From Polyangiaceae bacterium (GTDB taxonomy: Bacteria; Myxococcota_A; Polyangia; Polyangiales; Polyangiaceae), in contig JABFXY010000094.1 of the NCBI GenBank assembly GCA_013361525.1, positions 1-64,000 of the forward strand: DNA of 64,000 nucleotides, in the 5' to 3' direction. This document shows, piece by piece, positions 23,995-34,700 of this stretch (the first letter of the stretch is position 1; each line of letters opens with the position of its first letter). The position numbers and the translations under genes were made by a program. A model generated the notes under the pieces. It worked only from the letters and a program-made list of their open reading frames with translations, did no database searches and had not been told where the DNA came from.

Positions 23995-26256
23995 GTGCAC
24001 CTCGAGGCAGCAGCGCGCGAGCTCGCTCACGACGACTCCAGCCGCAAGCTGCTGGACCGCCTCGGCGTGTGCGCGTGGATCCTCGACGGCTGCACCCTGC
24101 GATCGACCTACGTGAGCCGCGCGCTCGCGGAGCTGTTGGGCATCTCCGAGACGCGCGGAGCGAAGCTCGAGCAGCTTGTGGCGGCGGAGGATCGCGAGCG
24201 CGTCCAGATCGTGTGTCGCGACGTCGCAGTCAACGCGGTGGCGCGCGCCATCGAGTACCGGATTCGATCCGCCGTGGGCCGCACGTTGCGCGTCGCGGGG
24301 CAAATGCGCCCGTTATCGCGCCCGGGTGACGACAAGACGCCCGAGATCGGTTGTGTGGTCGTGGTCCTTCCCGGCCGAGAGGACAGCGAGCCGACGTCGA
24401 CGGAGATGGCCCTCCGAGCCGCCTTCGAATGGAGCGACGCGGGCCTCCTCCTCGTCGACGCCGCGGGTCGCATGGTCCTCTGGAATCGCCAGTTCGCAGA
24501 GCTGTGGAAGGCGCCGCCCGACCTTCGTGACCCGGCGATGATGGCGCAGCTCGCCGCCAATCAGCTCGAGGAGGGAGCGGCGTTTCTCGACGATCCGCTC
24601 GGCACGCCGCGCGCGTCGATGGTTCGTTGTCACGACGGGCGAATCCTCGAGCAGTCGACGATGGAGAGCCCCGTCGGAAGGTTATGGAGCTTTCACGACG
24701 TCACGGAGCGCGAGCGCGTCGACGCGGCGCTGCGAGAGAGCGAGGCGCGCTACCGCGAGCTCTACAACAAGACACCGGTGATGATGCATTCGATCGACCG
24801 CACCGGCCGCCTCGTGAGCGTCAGCGACGCATGGCTGCGAAAGATCGGCTACACGCGCGAGGAGGTGATTGGAAAACGCTCGGTCGACTTCCTCACACCC
24901 GAGTCGCGTCGCCGCGCGTTGGAGGTCGTTCTGCCCGAGTACTACCGAACGGGCCTTGCCGTCGATGTCCCGTACCAGGTGCTCACGAAATCGGGCGACG
25001 TCTTCGACGTGCTCCTCAGCGCGATCGCCGAGCACGACCGAGACGGCTCGATGCGCCGCTCCCTCGCGGTCCTCATCGACGTGACCGAGCGCAAGCGGGC
25101 GGAAGCCGAGCGTGACGGGCTGCTGGTGCTCGAAAAGGCGGCGCGTACCGCCGCGGAGTCGGCGTTTGCGCTGCTCGACACGTTGTTCCGAACGGCTCCA
25201 ATCGGCCTCGCCTTCCTCGACCGCGACCTCCGATACATCCGGGTGAACGAGACCCTCGCGCGAAGCACACACGGCGTCGCGCCGGAGGTGAGCATCGGAC
25301 GAACGCCGTGGGAAGCGATCCCCGAGGTCGCGCCGGTGATCGTGCCCATCCTGTGCCGGGTCATCGAAGCCGGGGAGCCCGTCACGAACGTCGATGTCAC
25401 CGGCGCCTTCCCCGCGGGGGGTAACGAAACGAAGAGCATGCTGGCGAGCTTCTACCCAGTTCACGCCAGCGACGGCTCGATCCTCGGCGTGGGCGTCGTC
25501 GCGGTCGATATCACCGAGCAAAAGCGAGCCGCGACCCTCCAGGCGAAGCTCTACCGCGATGCGCAGGAGGCGGTTCGGATCCGCGACGATTTCCTCGCGA
25601 TCGCGTCGCACGAGCTGCGAACGCCGATGACCCCGCTCCTCATTCACCTCCAGCTCGCGCAGCGGAAGTTGCGCGCGGGTGAGCCCATCGACGCACGTGG
25701 GATCGAGACGGCGATCCGACAGGTGGAGAAGCTCACCGCGCTCGTGAACGATCTCCTCGACGCCTCGCGAATCGGAACCGGCAGACTGGTCATTCACCGC
25801 GAACGCATCGAGCTCGGCGCCGTGGTGGAAGAAGCGGTTCACACGGTTCGCGCCGCGAGCCCGAGCCACACCATCGGCCTGGAGCGACCCACCGAGGATC
25901 TCGCCGTCATGGGAGACGCCCAGCGGCTGTCGCAAGTCGTCATGAACCTCGTCGAAAATGCAGTGAAGTACAGTGCGCGCGACAGACCGATTCACGTCAC
26001 GCTCCGCCGCGTGGACGACGAAGCGCGATTGACCGTCGCCGATCGCGGGATCGGGATACCGCTCGAGCAAATCCCGCGGCTCTTCGATCGATACTTTCGC
26101 GCGCTGAACGCGCCCGTGAGCCATTACGGCGGCCTCGGGCTCGGACTCTATATTTGTCGCGACATCGTCGAGCGTCACGACGGACGCATCTGGGCGGAGA
26201 GCGAAATCGGCGTGGGCTCGACGTTCAGGGTCGCGCTCCCCCTCGCGAAACCATGA
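23995..26256 (+). CDS. Soluble multi-PAS histidine kinase
   Basis: 753 residues from the GTG at 23995; the start is fixed by AGGAGG ending three bases before it, and the open frame further upstream lacks domain sense. Four PAS-type domains are seen (about 20-120, 135-235, 245-360 and 385-500; VTERERVDAALRESEARYRE and VTERKRAEAERD link them). A HisKA domain has FLAIASHELRTPMTP near 530-545 and the ATPase domain runs to the end (VVMNLVENAVKYS, ADRGIGIPLE, GLGLGLYICRDIVERHDG). There is no membrane segment and no receiver, so a separate response regulator is required; the NtrC-type activator at 26964 is the nearest candidate. Its stop abuts the next, convergent gene with no spacer. Confidence 0.92.
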   Translation: MHLEAAARELAHDDSSRKLLDRLGVCAWILDGCTLRSTYVSRALAELLGISETRGAKLEQLVAAEDRERVQIVCRDVAVNAVARAIEYRIRSAVGRTLRVAGQMRPLSRPGDDKTPEIGCVVVVLPGREDSEPTSTEMALRAAFEWSDAGLLLVDAAGRMVLWNRQFAELWKAPPDLRDPAMMAQLAANQLEEGAAFLDDPLGTPRASMVRCHDGRILEQSTMESPVGRLWSFHDVTERERVDAALRESEARYRELYNKTPVMMHSIDRTGRLVSVSDAWLRKIGYTREEVIGKRSVDFLTPESRRRALEVVLPEYYRTGLAVDVPYQVLTKSGDVFDVLLSAIAEHDRDGSMRRSLAVLIDVTERKRAEAERDGLLVLEKAARTAAESAFALLDTLFRTAPIGLAFLDRDLRYIRVNETLARSTHGVAPEVSIGRTPWEAIPEVAPVIVPILCRVIEAGEPVTNVDVTGAFPAGGNETKSMLASFYPVHASDGSILGVGVVAVDITEQKRAATLQAKLYRDAQEAVRIRDDFLAIASHELRTPMTPLLIHLQLAQRKLRAGEPIDARGIETAIRQVEKLTALVNDLLDASRIGTGRLVIHRERIELGAVVEEAVHTVRAASPSHTIGLERPTEDLAVMGDAQRLSQVVMNLVENAVKYSARDRPIHVTLRRVDDEARLTVADRGIGIPLEQIPRLFDRYFRALNAPVSHYGGLGLGLYICRDIVERHDGRIWAESEIGVGSTFRVALPLAKP

Positions 26257-26919
26257 TCAGAACGTGATGAGGCATTTGCCGTGTTTGGCCTCACCGCCGA
26301 GCTTTTCTTTTCGCTTGGTGCCGCCCTCGTCCCACGAAAGCCAGGTAAGGACCTTTTCGCCGTCGGCGTACGTGCCTTTCGTCGCCTTCTCGCCGCTCGC
26401 GTAATAGCTCTGCCAACAACCATTTCGCTTACCGGCGACGTAATCGCCTTCTTCGCGCTTTTCGCCGTTTTCCCACCAGGCGTCGAATTCACCGTGGGGC
26501 AGCCCGTTCTGGAACGTGATCTCGACGCGCTTTTGGCCGTTGGGGTACCAGCCTTTGAACGTCCCCTCGAATCGGCCGCCGACCAGGTCGCCCTTCCAGC
26601 GCTCTTCGCCGTTGGCGAAATACGCTCTCCATGTGCCGATGAGCACGCCGCCCCGACACGTGCCCTTCTCTTTGACCGCACCGGAGCTCCAAGCGAGCTG
26701 AATCTCGCCGTCGTTCGTGCCGGATGGGCACGAGATTGGGCCTCCTGAGATGAACGTGCTCGGCGCGCCGTAATCGTCGAGACTGAGCGTCGACGGATCG
26801 TGGATCGACGCGGGCACACCGCCGTAGGGGTTGCACGCGGACACGCACAGCGCGGTGAACAGAGCGATCGACGACGGCACCGAAGCAAGCGAGCTCGTGA
26901 CTGCAGGGCGGGGCAGCAT
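26257..26919 (-). CDS. Lipoprotein with MORN-like (YwqK-type) repeats
   Basis: 220 residues from the ATG at 26919; the frame is open to 26973 but the signal peptide fits the shorter form. The signal peptide ends ALCVSACNP (lipobox). From about residue 85 on there are five to six repeats of about 20-24 residues of the type GTWRAYFANGEERWKGDLVG, GTFKGWYPNGQKRVEI and GEFDAWWENGEKREEGDYV. These are MORN-variant repeats, in the YwqK family; they form beta-hairpin sheets used for protein or membrane contact. No enzyme motif is visible. It lies between the multi-PAS kinase and the activator gene, and is divergent from the activator by 44 bases. Confidence 0.87.
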   Translation of the reverse strand: MLPRPAVTSSLASVPSSIALFTALCVSACNPYGGVPASIHDPSTLSLDDYGAPSTFISGGPISCPSGTNDGEIQLAWSSGAVKEKGTCRGGVLIGTWRAYFANGEERWKGDLVGGRFEGTFKGWYPNGQKRVEITFQNGLPHGEFDAWWENGEKREEGDYVAGKRNGCWQSYYASGEKATKGTYADGEKVLTWLSWDEGGTKRKEKLGGEAKHGKCLITF

Positions 26920-26963
26920 GACCGCGCAATCTATCACTTCACGCGCTATAGGAAGATGAGCAC

Positions 26964-28325
26964 GTGGGTACAATCTCCGGGCGGGTGCTGGTCGTCGACG
27001 ATGAGGAAGGCGTGCGCTCGTTCCTCGCCGAGTCGCTCGAGCGCGAGGGCCACGACGTCACCCAGGCGCCCGATGTCGCCGAAGCATTGCGGCTCGCTCG
27101 AGAAGAGCCCTTCGACGTCGTCCTCACCGATTTGCGAATGCCGGGTACGGACGGGATGACGTTGGTGCGCGCGCTCCGTTCGGAGCAGCCCGACGTGGAG
27201 GTCATCGTCGTCACCGCCCACGGCGACGTCGCAACCGCGGTCGAAGCGATGAAGCTCGGCGCATTCGACTATCTGCAGAAGCCGCTCAAAGGGCCGGGCA
27301 CCGTGCGGACATTGGTCGCCGACGCCCTCGCACGACGCGCCCAAATCACCGGCGGGCGTGGCACGAGCGCCGGCGCCGGCGCACAGACGCAGCCCTCCCT
27401 CACCTTCGGTGCACCATCCATGAAGCCGGTCGTCGACGCGCTGGCGAAGGTCGCAAAGACGGGCACGACGGTGCTCCTCCTCGGTGAGAGCGGCAGCGGC
27501 AAAGAGATCGCCGCGCGCTACATCCATGCGACGAGCCCCCGCGCGGAGCAGCCGTTCGTCGCCATCAATTGCGCGGTGCTCACCGAAAATCTCCTCGAGA
27601 GTGAGCTCTTCGGGCACGAAAAGGGCTCGTTCACCGGCGCACACACCCAACGGCGAGGCCGCATCGAGCTCGCGGCCGGCGGGACCTTCTTCCTCGACGA
27701 GGTCGGCGAGCTGCGTCCGTCCTTGCAGGCAAAGCTGCTTCGCGTGTTGGAAGAGCGCACGTTCGAGCGCCTGGGCGGCTCGACGCCCATTGCAGCGGAC
27801 GTGCGGTGGGTCGCCGCGACGCACCGCGATCTTCGCTCGATGGTCCGAGAAGGCTCGTTTCGAGAAGATCTGTATCACCGGCTCGCCGTGTTTCCGGTGC
27901 GGTTGCCGCCGCTCCGCGAACGACGAAAAGACATCGTGCCGCTCGCGAACGTATTGCTGTCGCAGCTGTCGGTCGCGGCGGGTCGGGGCCGTGCGCCTCG
28001 AATCGACGACGACGCAATGGCGCTGCTCGAGCAGGCACCGTGGCCCGGGAACATCCGCGAGCTCCGCAATGTGCTCGAGCGCGCGCTGATCTTGTGCGAC
28101 GGCGCCGTCATCGGGCGCGATCACATCTCCATCGAGGGAGCGGACACGCCGCCCGATATGGCCTCTGCATCGCTGCCCGCGACAGGCTCGCTCGAGGAGC
28201 TGGAGCGGCAGGCGATCGAGCAGGCGCTCTCGTCGGTCCACGGCAATCGTCGCCTGGCCGCCGCCAAACTGGGTATCGGCCTTCGTACGCTCTACGACAA
28301 GCTCAAACGATATGGACTGCAATGA
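26964..28325 (+). CDS. NtrC-type sigma-54-dependent response regulator
   Basis: 453 residues from the GTG at 26964 with AGGAAG eight bases upstream. Domains: receiver (1-120: VDDEEGVRSFL, phospho-acceptor in VLTDLRMPGTDG, LQKPLKG); AAA+ sigma-54 interaction domain (about 150-375) with Walker A GESGSGKE, the loop GSFTGA (usual form GAFTGA), Walker B GTFFLDEVGEL, and WPGNIRELRNVLERA; and a C-terminal Fis-type helix-turn-helix (about 410-453: NRRLAAAKLGIGLRTLYDKL). It activates sigma-54 promoters when phosphorylated. The multi-PAS kinase 0.7 kb upstream is the probable partner (inference by proximity). Confidence 0.95.
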   Translation: MGTISGRVLVVDDEEGVRSFLAESLEREGHDVTQAPDVAEALRLAREEPFDVVLTDLRMPGTDGMTLVRALRSEQPDVEVIVVTAHGDVATAVEAMKLGAFDYLQKPLKGPGTVRTLVADALARRAQITGGRGTSAGAGAQTQPSLTFGAPSMKPVVDALAKVAKTGTTVLLLGESGSGKEIAARYIHATSPRAEQPFVAINCAVLTENLLESELFGHEKGSFTGAHTQRRGRIELAAGGTFFLDEVGELRPSLQAKLLRVLEERTFERLGGSTPIAADVRWVAATHRDLRSMVREGSFREDLYHRLAVFPVRLPPLRERRKDIVPLANVLLSQLSVAAGRGRAPRIDDDAMALLEQAPWPGNIRELRNVLERALILCDGAVIGRDHISIEGADTPPDMASASLPATGSLEELERQAIEQALSSVHGNRRLAAAKLGIGLRTLYDKLKRYGLQ

Positions 28326-28328
28326 ACG

Positions 28329-29849
28329 TCAGTGATGCCCGGGCTGTCCCGGCCGGATGCGCTCGAGGAAAACACCATATCGCTCGTAACCACGACGCTG
28401 CGACAAGAGCAACGTGTCCGGCCACACCTGGGCGGTGATCGCCATGCCCTCCCCGACCGTCCCCTCGAACGATTGAGGCGCCTGCTCGCGCCACGCCACG
28501 AAGACCTCCATCGTCGAGCCGTTTCGATGCAGCGTGATTCGACTGTCTTCGAGGCAGAGGCGATCGTCGCCACCGGCGACGCGATAACAACCCGAAAGCG
28601 TCGCGGACGCCGCGGATTCTTCCGATATGGGCGCAACGGTCGGGACCGCCGACATCCGCGGATGCGACGGCGCACCCAACACGGCCAAACCTTCGTGAAC
28701 GAGCACGCTCGGCGGTGCCTTCGGCTCGAACGGCAACAACGTGACATTCGCGGGAGCGCGACGCGAGGTCGGTATCGTGACCAGCGCGGTGTCGGTCAAT
28801 ACGACCAAATCGTGATGAGGACCACGAACGGCCGCATCGAGTGCGAATACCCCATAACGAGTCGGTCCACACGCGAGGATGTCCGTCTCGCAGGGGTCGA
28901 CCGCGGCACGCTTTCCGGCTCGAGACACCGAGCTCGGGCTCTTCTTGGAATCGATACGACTCGGCTCGAACAGTTCCGATAAGGCGAGGGGCCGCTCGAT
29001 CCGCAAGAGCTCCCAAGGCCCGTGCACGACCGACCTCACGTCGTTGCATACGTGCGCGACATGCCCGCCGGTCGCGGTGTTGTCCGGCGCATACGCGACA
29101 TAGACACATCCCGGCGTGACCGGGTCTTTCACGAGCTCCTGGACGCCGCTGCAGTACGTGGGCGCCGACGGATCCGTCCCCGGCCACACGCCCTGCCCCT
29201 CCGTTCGCCAGCTCGGCGGGCAGCCCTCCCACGTGACGGCGCCCGTCGAGATTCGAATCGATAAGAGCGTCGAACCTCCCCACCCATTGGTGCCCACATA
29301 GATCTGGTCAGGCCCCCCGGGAGCGGCGCGCAATCGTGTCGCATCGATCGGACTCGACAGATGGGACGTCTCCAGGCGGCCATTCACCTCGTACATCACG
29401 TCGCCTTGCTCGATGACGACAGGGCGCCCTTCCACGTCCGTCAATGCGAGCGGTCCGGCCTCGGAAGCGGTCCATTCGACGATGGGGGCCCAAGCGCCCT
29501 TTCGGAGCGCGAAGACGCGAGCGTCGTCGCTCGTCCCATCGACGACGAGCGCCCATAGCTCGCCCGCGTCGGTTCGATGCATTGCGACGACGTCGTGGCC
29601 CCCGAAATGCTCCATTCGGTTCGAGCCGTCGAATGCCATCGACGTCAAAACCTTCGCGTCGTCGAGCACCCACAGGCGATCTGCCGTCGCAAGCACGCGC
29701 TTCGGCTCCGCGCCAAAGGACGTGACGCGCTTCGTGGTGATCGCGTCGTTCGCCTCGCCGAGCGGGGGCCAACCCGCTTGTGGTGCACACGCCGCGAGCG
29801 ATGCCGCGAGCGCGAAGAATCCGAGGCGCTTCACGCCGACACCACCCAT
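28329..29849 (-). CDS. Lipoprotein of unknown function, propeller-like
   Basis: 506 residues from the ATG at 29849; MGGVGVKRLGFFALAASLAAC gives a signal peptide with lipobox Cys21. The body has repeated short strands with Trp and aromatic turns (ATADRLWVLDDAKVLTSMAF, DAGELWALVVDG, PDQIYVGTNGWGG), suggesting a propeller, plus about ten cysteines. A different C-terminal part (about 420-500: SGCYRVAGGDDRLCLED) follows. No family is recognised. It is 42 bases downstream of the barrel-protein gene on the same strand and probably belongs to that surface locus. The activator gene converges on it with a three-base gap. Confidence 0.8.
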   Translation of the reverse strand: MGGVGVKRLGFFALAASLAACAPQAGWPPLGEANDAITTKRVTSFGAEPKRVLATADRLWVLDDAKVLTSMAFDGSNRMEHFGGHDVVAMHRTDAGELWALVVDGTSDDARVFALRKGAWAPIVEWTASEAGPLALTDVEGRPVVIEQGDVMYEVNGRLETSHLSSPIDATRLRAAPGGPDQIYVGTNGWGGSTLLSIRISTGAVTWEGCPPSWRTEGQGVWPGTDPSAPTYCSGVQELVKDPVTPGCVYVAYAPDNTATGGHVAHVCNDVRSVVHGPWELLRIERPLALSELFEPSRIDSKKSPSSVSRAGKRAAVDPCETDILACGPTRYGVFALDAAVRGPHHDLVVLTDTALVTIPTSRRAPANVTLLPFEPKAPPSVLVHEGLAVLGAPSHPRMSAVPTVAPISEESAASATLSGCYRVAGGDDRLCLEDSRITLHRNGSTMEVFVAWREQAPQSFEGTVGEGMAITAQVWPDTLLLSQRRGYERYGVFLERIRPGQPGHH

Positions 29850-29891
29850 GAACGGGTATGTGGCCGCCCGACGCGGCGGCCATTTTATCGA

Positions 29892-31709
29892 TTAGAAGCT
29901 GGCGCGGGCGGAAACCATCGGAACGACGAAGACCATCGTCCCCATCGTGGTTTCGTCTCCCGTGTAGCTCGACAGCCCATCGCCGGGCGCATTGACCGAC
30001 GGGTTCTCGTCGCCGGCCCAGGTGGGTGCGTCGGGAGCGACCAGGATGAGACCTTGAACGCCCGCACCGAGCTCGAATTGGTCGACGATCTTGAAGCCGA
30101 CGCTCGCTTCGGGCGCGATGTAGACGAACGGCGTCGTCTGGTTGCTCTCGAGCTCCGGTGCGCTGTAGTTGCCATTCGCGCGGGTGGCGAACGTGCCGCT
30201 TCGCACGCTGCGCGCTTCCGCGATGAGCGCGCCGGCACCGAGCCGGAATCGAAGCGGGAACTTGTCGCCATAACGGTAAGCCGCGTGCGCGCCGGCGAGG
30301 ATGCCTCGAAGACGCAAGTCGTCGGTGGCACTTCCGTCGAGGCCATCGAGGCCTTGCGGGTTCAGCGTCGTCGACCGTCCCTCGACGGATTGGGAAGCCT
30401 GCATCGCGCCCACGGAGAGGCCCAAGCCGAAGCCGTTGCCGAATTCGTAAGCACCATTGAGCTGAACGACACCGCCGAGGCCCACACCTTGGCTGCAACC
30501 TTCTCCGCATGTCGAGGAAACGTCGCCGCCGAACGAGGGCGTTAGCGCGACCCCGCCCGAGAGATCGAGGACGATCTTCGACGGGACGTTCCACGCCTCC
30601 GCATCTTCGTCGCGCTTGAGCTCGATGGTGATTTCGCGCCGCTCACCCTTGTCGAGCGAGACTTCTTCGCGCTTCGGAAAATAGCCGTCGGAGACGACCT
30701 CGATGACGTGTGAACCGGAGCGCACGCGGCCGTCCCAAATGCCGCGTCCGACCGACACCGAGTCGATTCGGACATTCGCGGACGTGGGCTGAACCTTCAC
30801 GAATACGCTGGATTCGAGCGGCTCGGCAGCGAGGGTGAGCGCCGTGACCTCGTCCTTCTTGATGGGCGCGGCCGAAGGTTGCGTCCCGAGATCGGCGTCG
30901 CCGATGAGCTGGACGACGTGATCGCCCGTGGCGATCGTGCCCTCCCACGGCGTGACGCCGACGACGGCTCCGTCGAGGACGACGTCCATCTTCTTGCCGC
31001 TCTTTTCGGCGACGCGCAGCGTGCCGGAAGCGACGAGCGCCGGCATCTTGGCCTGGATGGTGACGGTTTGGCCGCCGGCGACCTCGACGGTCGACTCGAA
31101 TGCGGTGAACCCGCGCTTGAGGAGACGAACCGTGTGTGTTCCGGCGCTCACGCGGAGAGGATCGATAATGGGATATTCCGCGCGGTTCTTGCCGTCGACG
31201 ACGATCGCCGCGCCGGGCTCGGCGCCGACGATGTCGAGTGTTCCGACGAGCTGGCGCAGCTCCGCCACCTCTTTGAACGCCGCCTCTTTCTTGTCGGCGG
31301 GCATCGTGGGGTAGTCGCGGAGCATCGATTCGAACATGTCGAGGGCTTCGTCGAATCGCTTCAGCTTCCGCAGACAGACCGCGGCGTTGTTCGTCGCATT
31401 GCGCGTGGGAAACAGCTCGCGCGACCGGGCGAACTCGGCGAGCGCGGCCGTCCACGCTTCCTCCGAGAGGAGCTGGAGACCGCGCTTGAATCGTTCTTCC
31501 GCCTCTGCTCGCTTCGCCGGATCGGGAGGAGCCTCCTCGGTTTCCTCGCCCGTGGGGGCGGCGGCAGGAGGTGTCCCCGGCGCCGGCGCAGCAGGCGGAG
31601 CAGCCGGAGCGGGAGCCCCCGAAGGCGCCGCCGGCTGCGCGAACGCCGCCGTCGGAACGCTGGTCATGACGAGGAGCGCGACGAGCACCCGCGCGACGTG
31701 TGCGCTCAC
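29892..31709 (-). CDS. TPR-PEGA outer-membrane barrel protein (joined in frame to upstream gene)
   Basis: 605 residues if started at the GTG at 31709; that GTG begins a good signal peptide (ARVLVALLVMTSVPTAAFAQ). Next are an Ala/Pro linker, TPR-type helices (about 65-160: FKRGLQLLSEEAWTAALAEF, NAAVCLRKLKRFDEALDMF), three PEGA-like modules (about 165-385: GAAIVVDGKNRAEYP, SGKKMDVVLDGAVVGVTPW, TSANVRIDSVSVGRGIW) and a C-terminal beta-barrel ending in SARASF, the terminal Phe typical of outer-membrane proteins. No stop codon separates this from the upstream surface-protein gene, so the DNA encodes one continuous frame from 34712 to 29892. I list two units because each has its own export signal. 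Confidence 0.78.
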   Translation of the reverse strand: MSAHVARVLVALLVMTSVPTAAFAQPAAPSGAPAPAAPPAAPAPGTPPAAAPTGEETEEAPPDPAKRAEAEERFKRGLQLLSEEAWTAALAEFARSRELFPTRNATNNAAVCLRKLKRFDEALDMFESMLRDYPTMPADKKEAAFKEVAELRQLVGTLDIVGAEPGAAIVVDGKNRAEYPIIDPLRVSAGTHTVRLLKRGFTAFESTVEVAGGQTVTIQAKMPALVASGTLRVAEKSGKKMDVVLDGAVVGVTPWEGTIATGDHVVQLIGDADLGTQPSAAPIKKDEVTALTLAAEPLESSVFVKVQPTSANVRIDSVSVGRGIWDGRVRSGSHVIEVVSDGYFPKREEVSLDKGERREITIELKRDEDAEAWNVPSKIVLDLSGGVALTPSFGGDVSSTCGEGCSQGVGLGGVVQLNGAYEFGNGFGLGLSVGAMQASQSVEGRSTTLNPQGLDGLDGSATDDLRLRGILAGAHAAYRYGDKFPLRFRLGAGALIAEARSVRSGTFATRANGNYSAPELESNQTTPFVYIAPEASVGFKIVDQFELGAGVQGLILVAPDAPTWAGDENPSVNAPGDGLSSYTGDETTMGTMVFVVPMVSARASF

Positions 31710-34700
31710 TACGCCGCGATCACCGCGGCGACCCTTGCGCTTCGCGCGAAGCACGGCGCCGATAGCGATGAGCGCGAGCGCCGCGAGGGGTCCGCCGCCG
31801 CTCGATCGAGGGGCACCTCCGACCGCGCAGCTCTCCGGCGGCGCGGGATCCGCCGGCGGATCGATGCAGGCACCATTGGCGTCGCAAACCTTGCCCTCGA
31901 TGCAATCGTCGATCGACACGCACGCCGAGAGGCATGCGCCGTCACGGCAACGCAGCGGCTCGCACTCTTCGGTCGTACCGTCGGCGCGAAGGACGGTGTC
32001 CTCGTCGGCGCATTCATCCGACTCGATGACGGCGCACGTTCCGTCGACCTTGCACACCGCGCCCTCGGCGCAGTCTTCCGGACCGACGCAGGCCCCGATG
32101 CAGGTGACCCCGTTGTCGTTGCAGGCAAACGGCGCGCACCCCTCTTCGGCCGGCGCGCACTCGCCCTCGACCTCGAGGCTGCAAAGGCCGAAGCTGCGCT
32201 GGCCATCGCTGCAGGTCGAGTCGCCGCACTCGATGGTCTTGTCGTAATCGCACTTGAGCGGCGTCGATCCGCATTCGCCCTCACAAGGGCCGCCGGCGCC
32301 GTCGCACGCGTCGCGGTCGCCGTGCGGCGCTCCGCTGGTTACCTGTGTACACGTGCCGAGGAAACCTTCGACGTCGCACGCCTGGCATTGCTCACCACAT
32401 TCGCTGTTGCAGCAATAACCGTCGATGCAATGGTCGTTTTTGCATTCGAAGTCTTCGGTGCACGTCTCGCCGTCGGGATTCTTTTCGGTGCAGATCGGCG
32501 CGATACAATAATAGTCCTCGTTGCAATCGGCGTTGTTCGCGCACGCCTCGCCGCACGCATCGCCCTCACACGCGTACGCGCCGCACGAGTTGATGCCGGT
32601 GATGTCGAGCGCGCCGTCGATGCATTTGAGGACGAGCTGCACGCCTTCGGTGCATTGAGGTTTGACCGGGACGTTCTCGTCGATGACCCCGCAGAAGCCT
32701 TCACCGGGTCCGGGCGCGGCCTGCTTCGCGGCGAAGCAGGTGCTGCAGATGTCCGTACAGGATTCGTTGCAGCACACACCGCCGGGCTCGTCGTAACAAT
32801 TGCCCGAGAGACACTCACCGTCGGCGTCGCACGGCTCACCGTTCACGCGGGCGAAGATCTCGGCCTGGGTCGCTGCGAGCACATTGACGGCGCCGCTGTC
32901 CGGCGCAGTCGCGGTGCCGGAAACGCCTCCACCGATCGCCACGACCTTCCCCGAGGCGAGCCGCGTCGCTGTGTGGAAGTTGTGCGGCGCGTTCATCGTC
33001 GCCAGCAGCGGATCGAATTGCAAGGAGTTGGAGACGAAGATCTCCGAAGTGTCATGGACGCTCGAAGCCTCGTTGCCGCCCGTGATGAGGACTTTGCCCT
33101 CACCGATGAGCTTCGTCGCGGTGTGGAACGCGCGAGGCTCCTGCATCTGCGGCGGAAATTGGCTGAACTCGCCGCCGTTCAGCGTCGGGTCGAAGACGTC
33201 CACGGTGGAGTAGTAGAAGCCGACGTTGTTCGTGCCGCCGACGATGATGATGCGGCCCTGCGCGTCGTCGAGGCGCGTTGCCGTCGCCCACGCGCGCTGG
33301 CCGGTCATTGTTCCATTCGTGCCGGTGACGAGCGCGAATGTCCCGTTGGTGGGGTCGTAGATCTCTGCGTCGTTGCGCGCGATCGCGACGCCTACGCCGC
33401 CGGCGATGAGGACCCGCCCGTCGTTGAGCAGCTCGGCGACGTGGCCGCGGCGATGTCCGCTGCTCAGGTTGATGATCGGTCCGAAGCTGGTCCCGTCGAA
33501 CAGTTGGGCGGTGCTCGCAGTGCTTCCGTCTTCACCGCCGGCGACCAGGACATCGCCTGTATCGAGCAGCGTCGCCGTGTGGCCCCAGCGCGCGACGTTC
33601 ATCGCAGGGCCGGGTGAGAACTGGCCACTGTTGATGTCGTAGAGCTCCGTCGAGGAGAGCGACGTCCCGGCGTTTCTCGCGGACCGCCCACCGGAGATCA
33701 GAAGGGTGCCGCCGACCGTCGTCTCGGTATGAGCGCCCCGCGGGACGGTCAGCGAATCGGCAACGGTGAACGTGGGGCCGAGCGGACATAGTGCTTCGTC
33801 CAAACAGAGAATCTCCGCCTCGGCGACGGGTGCGCCCGTCTCGTCGAAGCCACCGACGACGAGGATCGTGCCGTCGGGTAGCGGCGTCGACGTGTGATGC
33901 GTGCGAGCGTGCGCCATGAACGCCGTCGTTTGCCACGCAGGATCGACGAGGACCGGGTGGGCAATCGAGGTGTCGTAACCAACCGAGAGCTCGCAACGAT
34001 CACCTCCGATCGCGGGCAGCTCACGACCCCACGGCGCACGCGGGTCGCGATCGACACCGCAGCCCCGAACGTCGAGCTCTGCAGCATGCTTTTGGCCATT
34101 CGCGTCGACGACGTAAGGCGGCGCGACGCGCACGCGCGGAGCGCCGTCGGCGTCGAGGATCTCGAGGACCCCGCCGACGAGGCGGAGCGCGCGCGCGTTG
34201 TGCGTCGTGAAGCGATAGACGAGCTCGTCGTTTTGCGGCGGCGCGTTCAGTACCACGTAGTCTTCGACACCGCGGTCGGATGCCCGAACGAGGATATCGG
34301 AGCCTCCAGGCCCACCGCCCGGATAGACCGCCGTCCCGTCGACGTCCGCGCGTTGCACCGCCGTCGTTCCAATCAGGGAAAAAGCCGCGCCGACGCTGCT
34401 CACGTCGTGGGTCACCTCGAAAGTGCCGCTCGCGACCGCCGGAAGCACGTTTTCCACGCGCTCGGAGGTTTTGACGGTGCGCTCTTCGGGCGACGAGACG
34501 AAGCCGAAGCGCTCCCGCGCTCGTTCCACGATCGAGCGCGCGCGGTCTTCACCGATCGGCTCGATGCTCGTCGCGTCGCTGCCTCCGGGTGAAGGCTCCG
34601 AACGGCTTCCACCGTCGGAACAAGCAGCCAATGCGAGGCCCAGCACGGTGAGCGGGAGGATCGCTGACAGGGCCCCCGTGCTGCGAGCGGAGCGATCACC

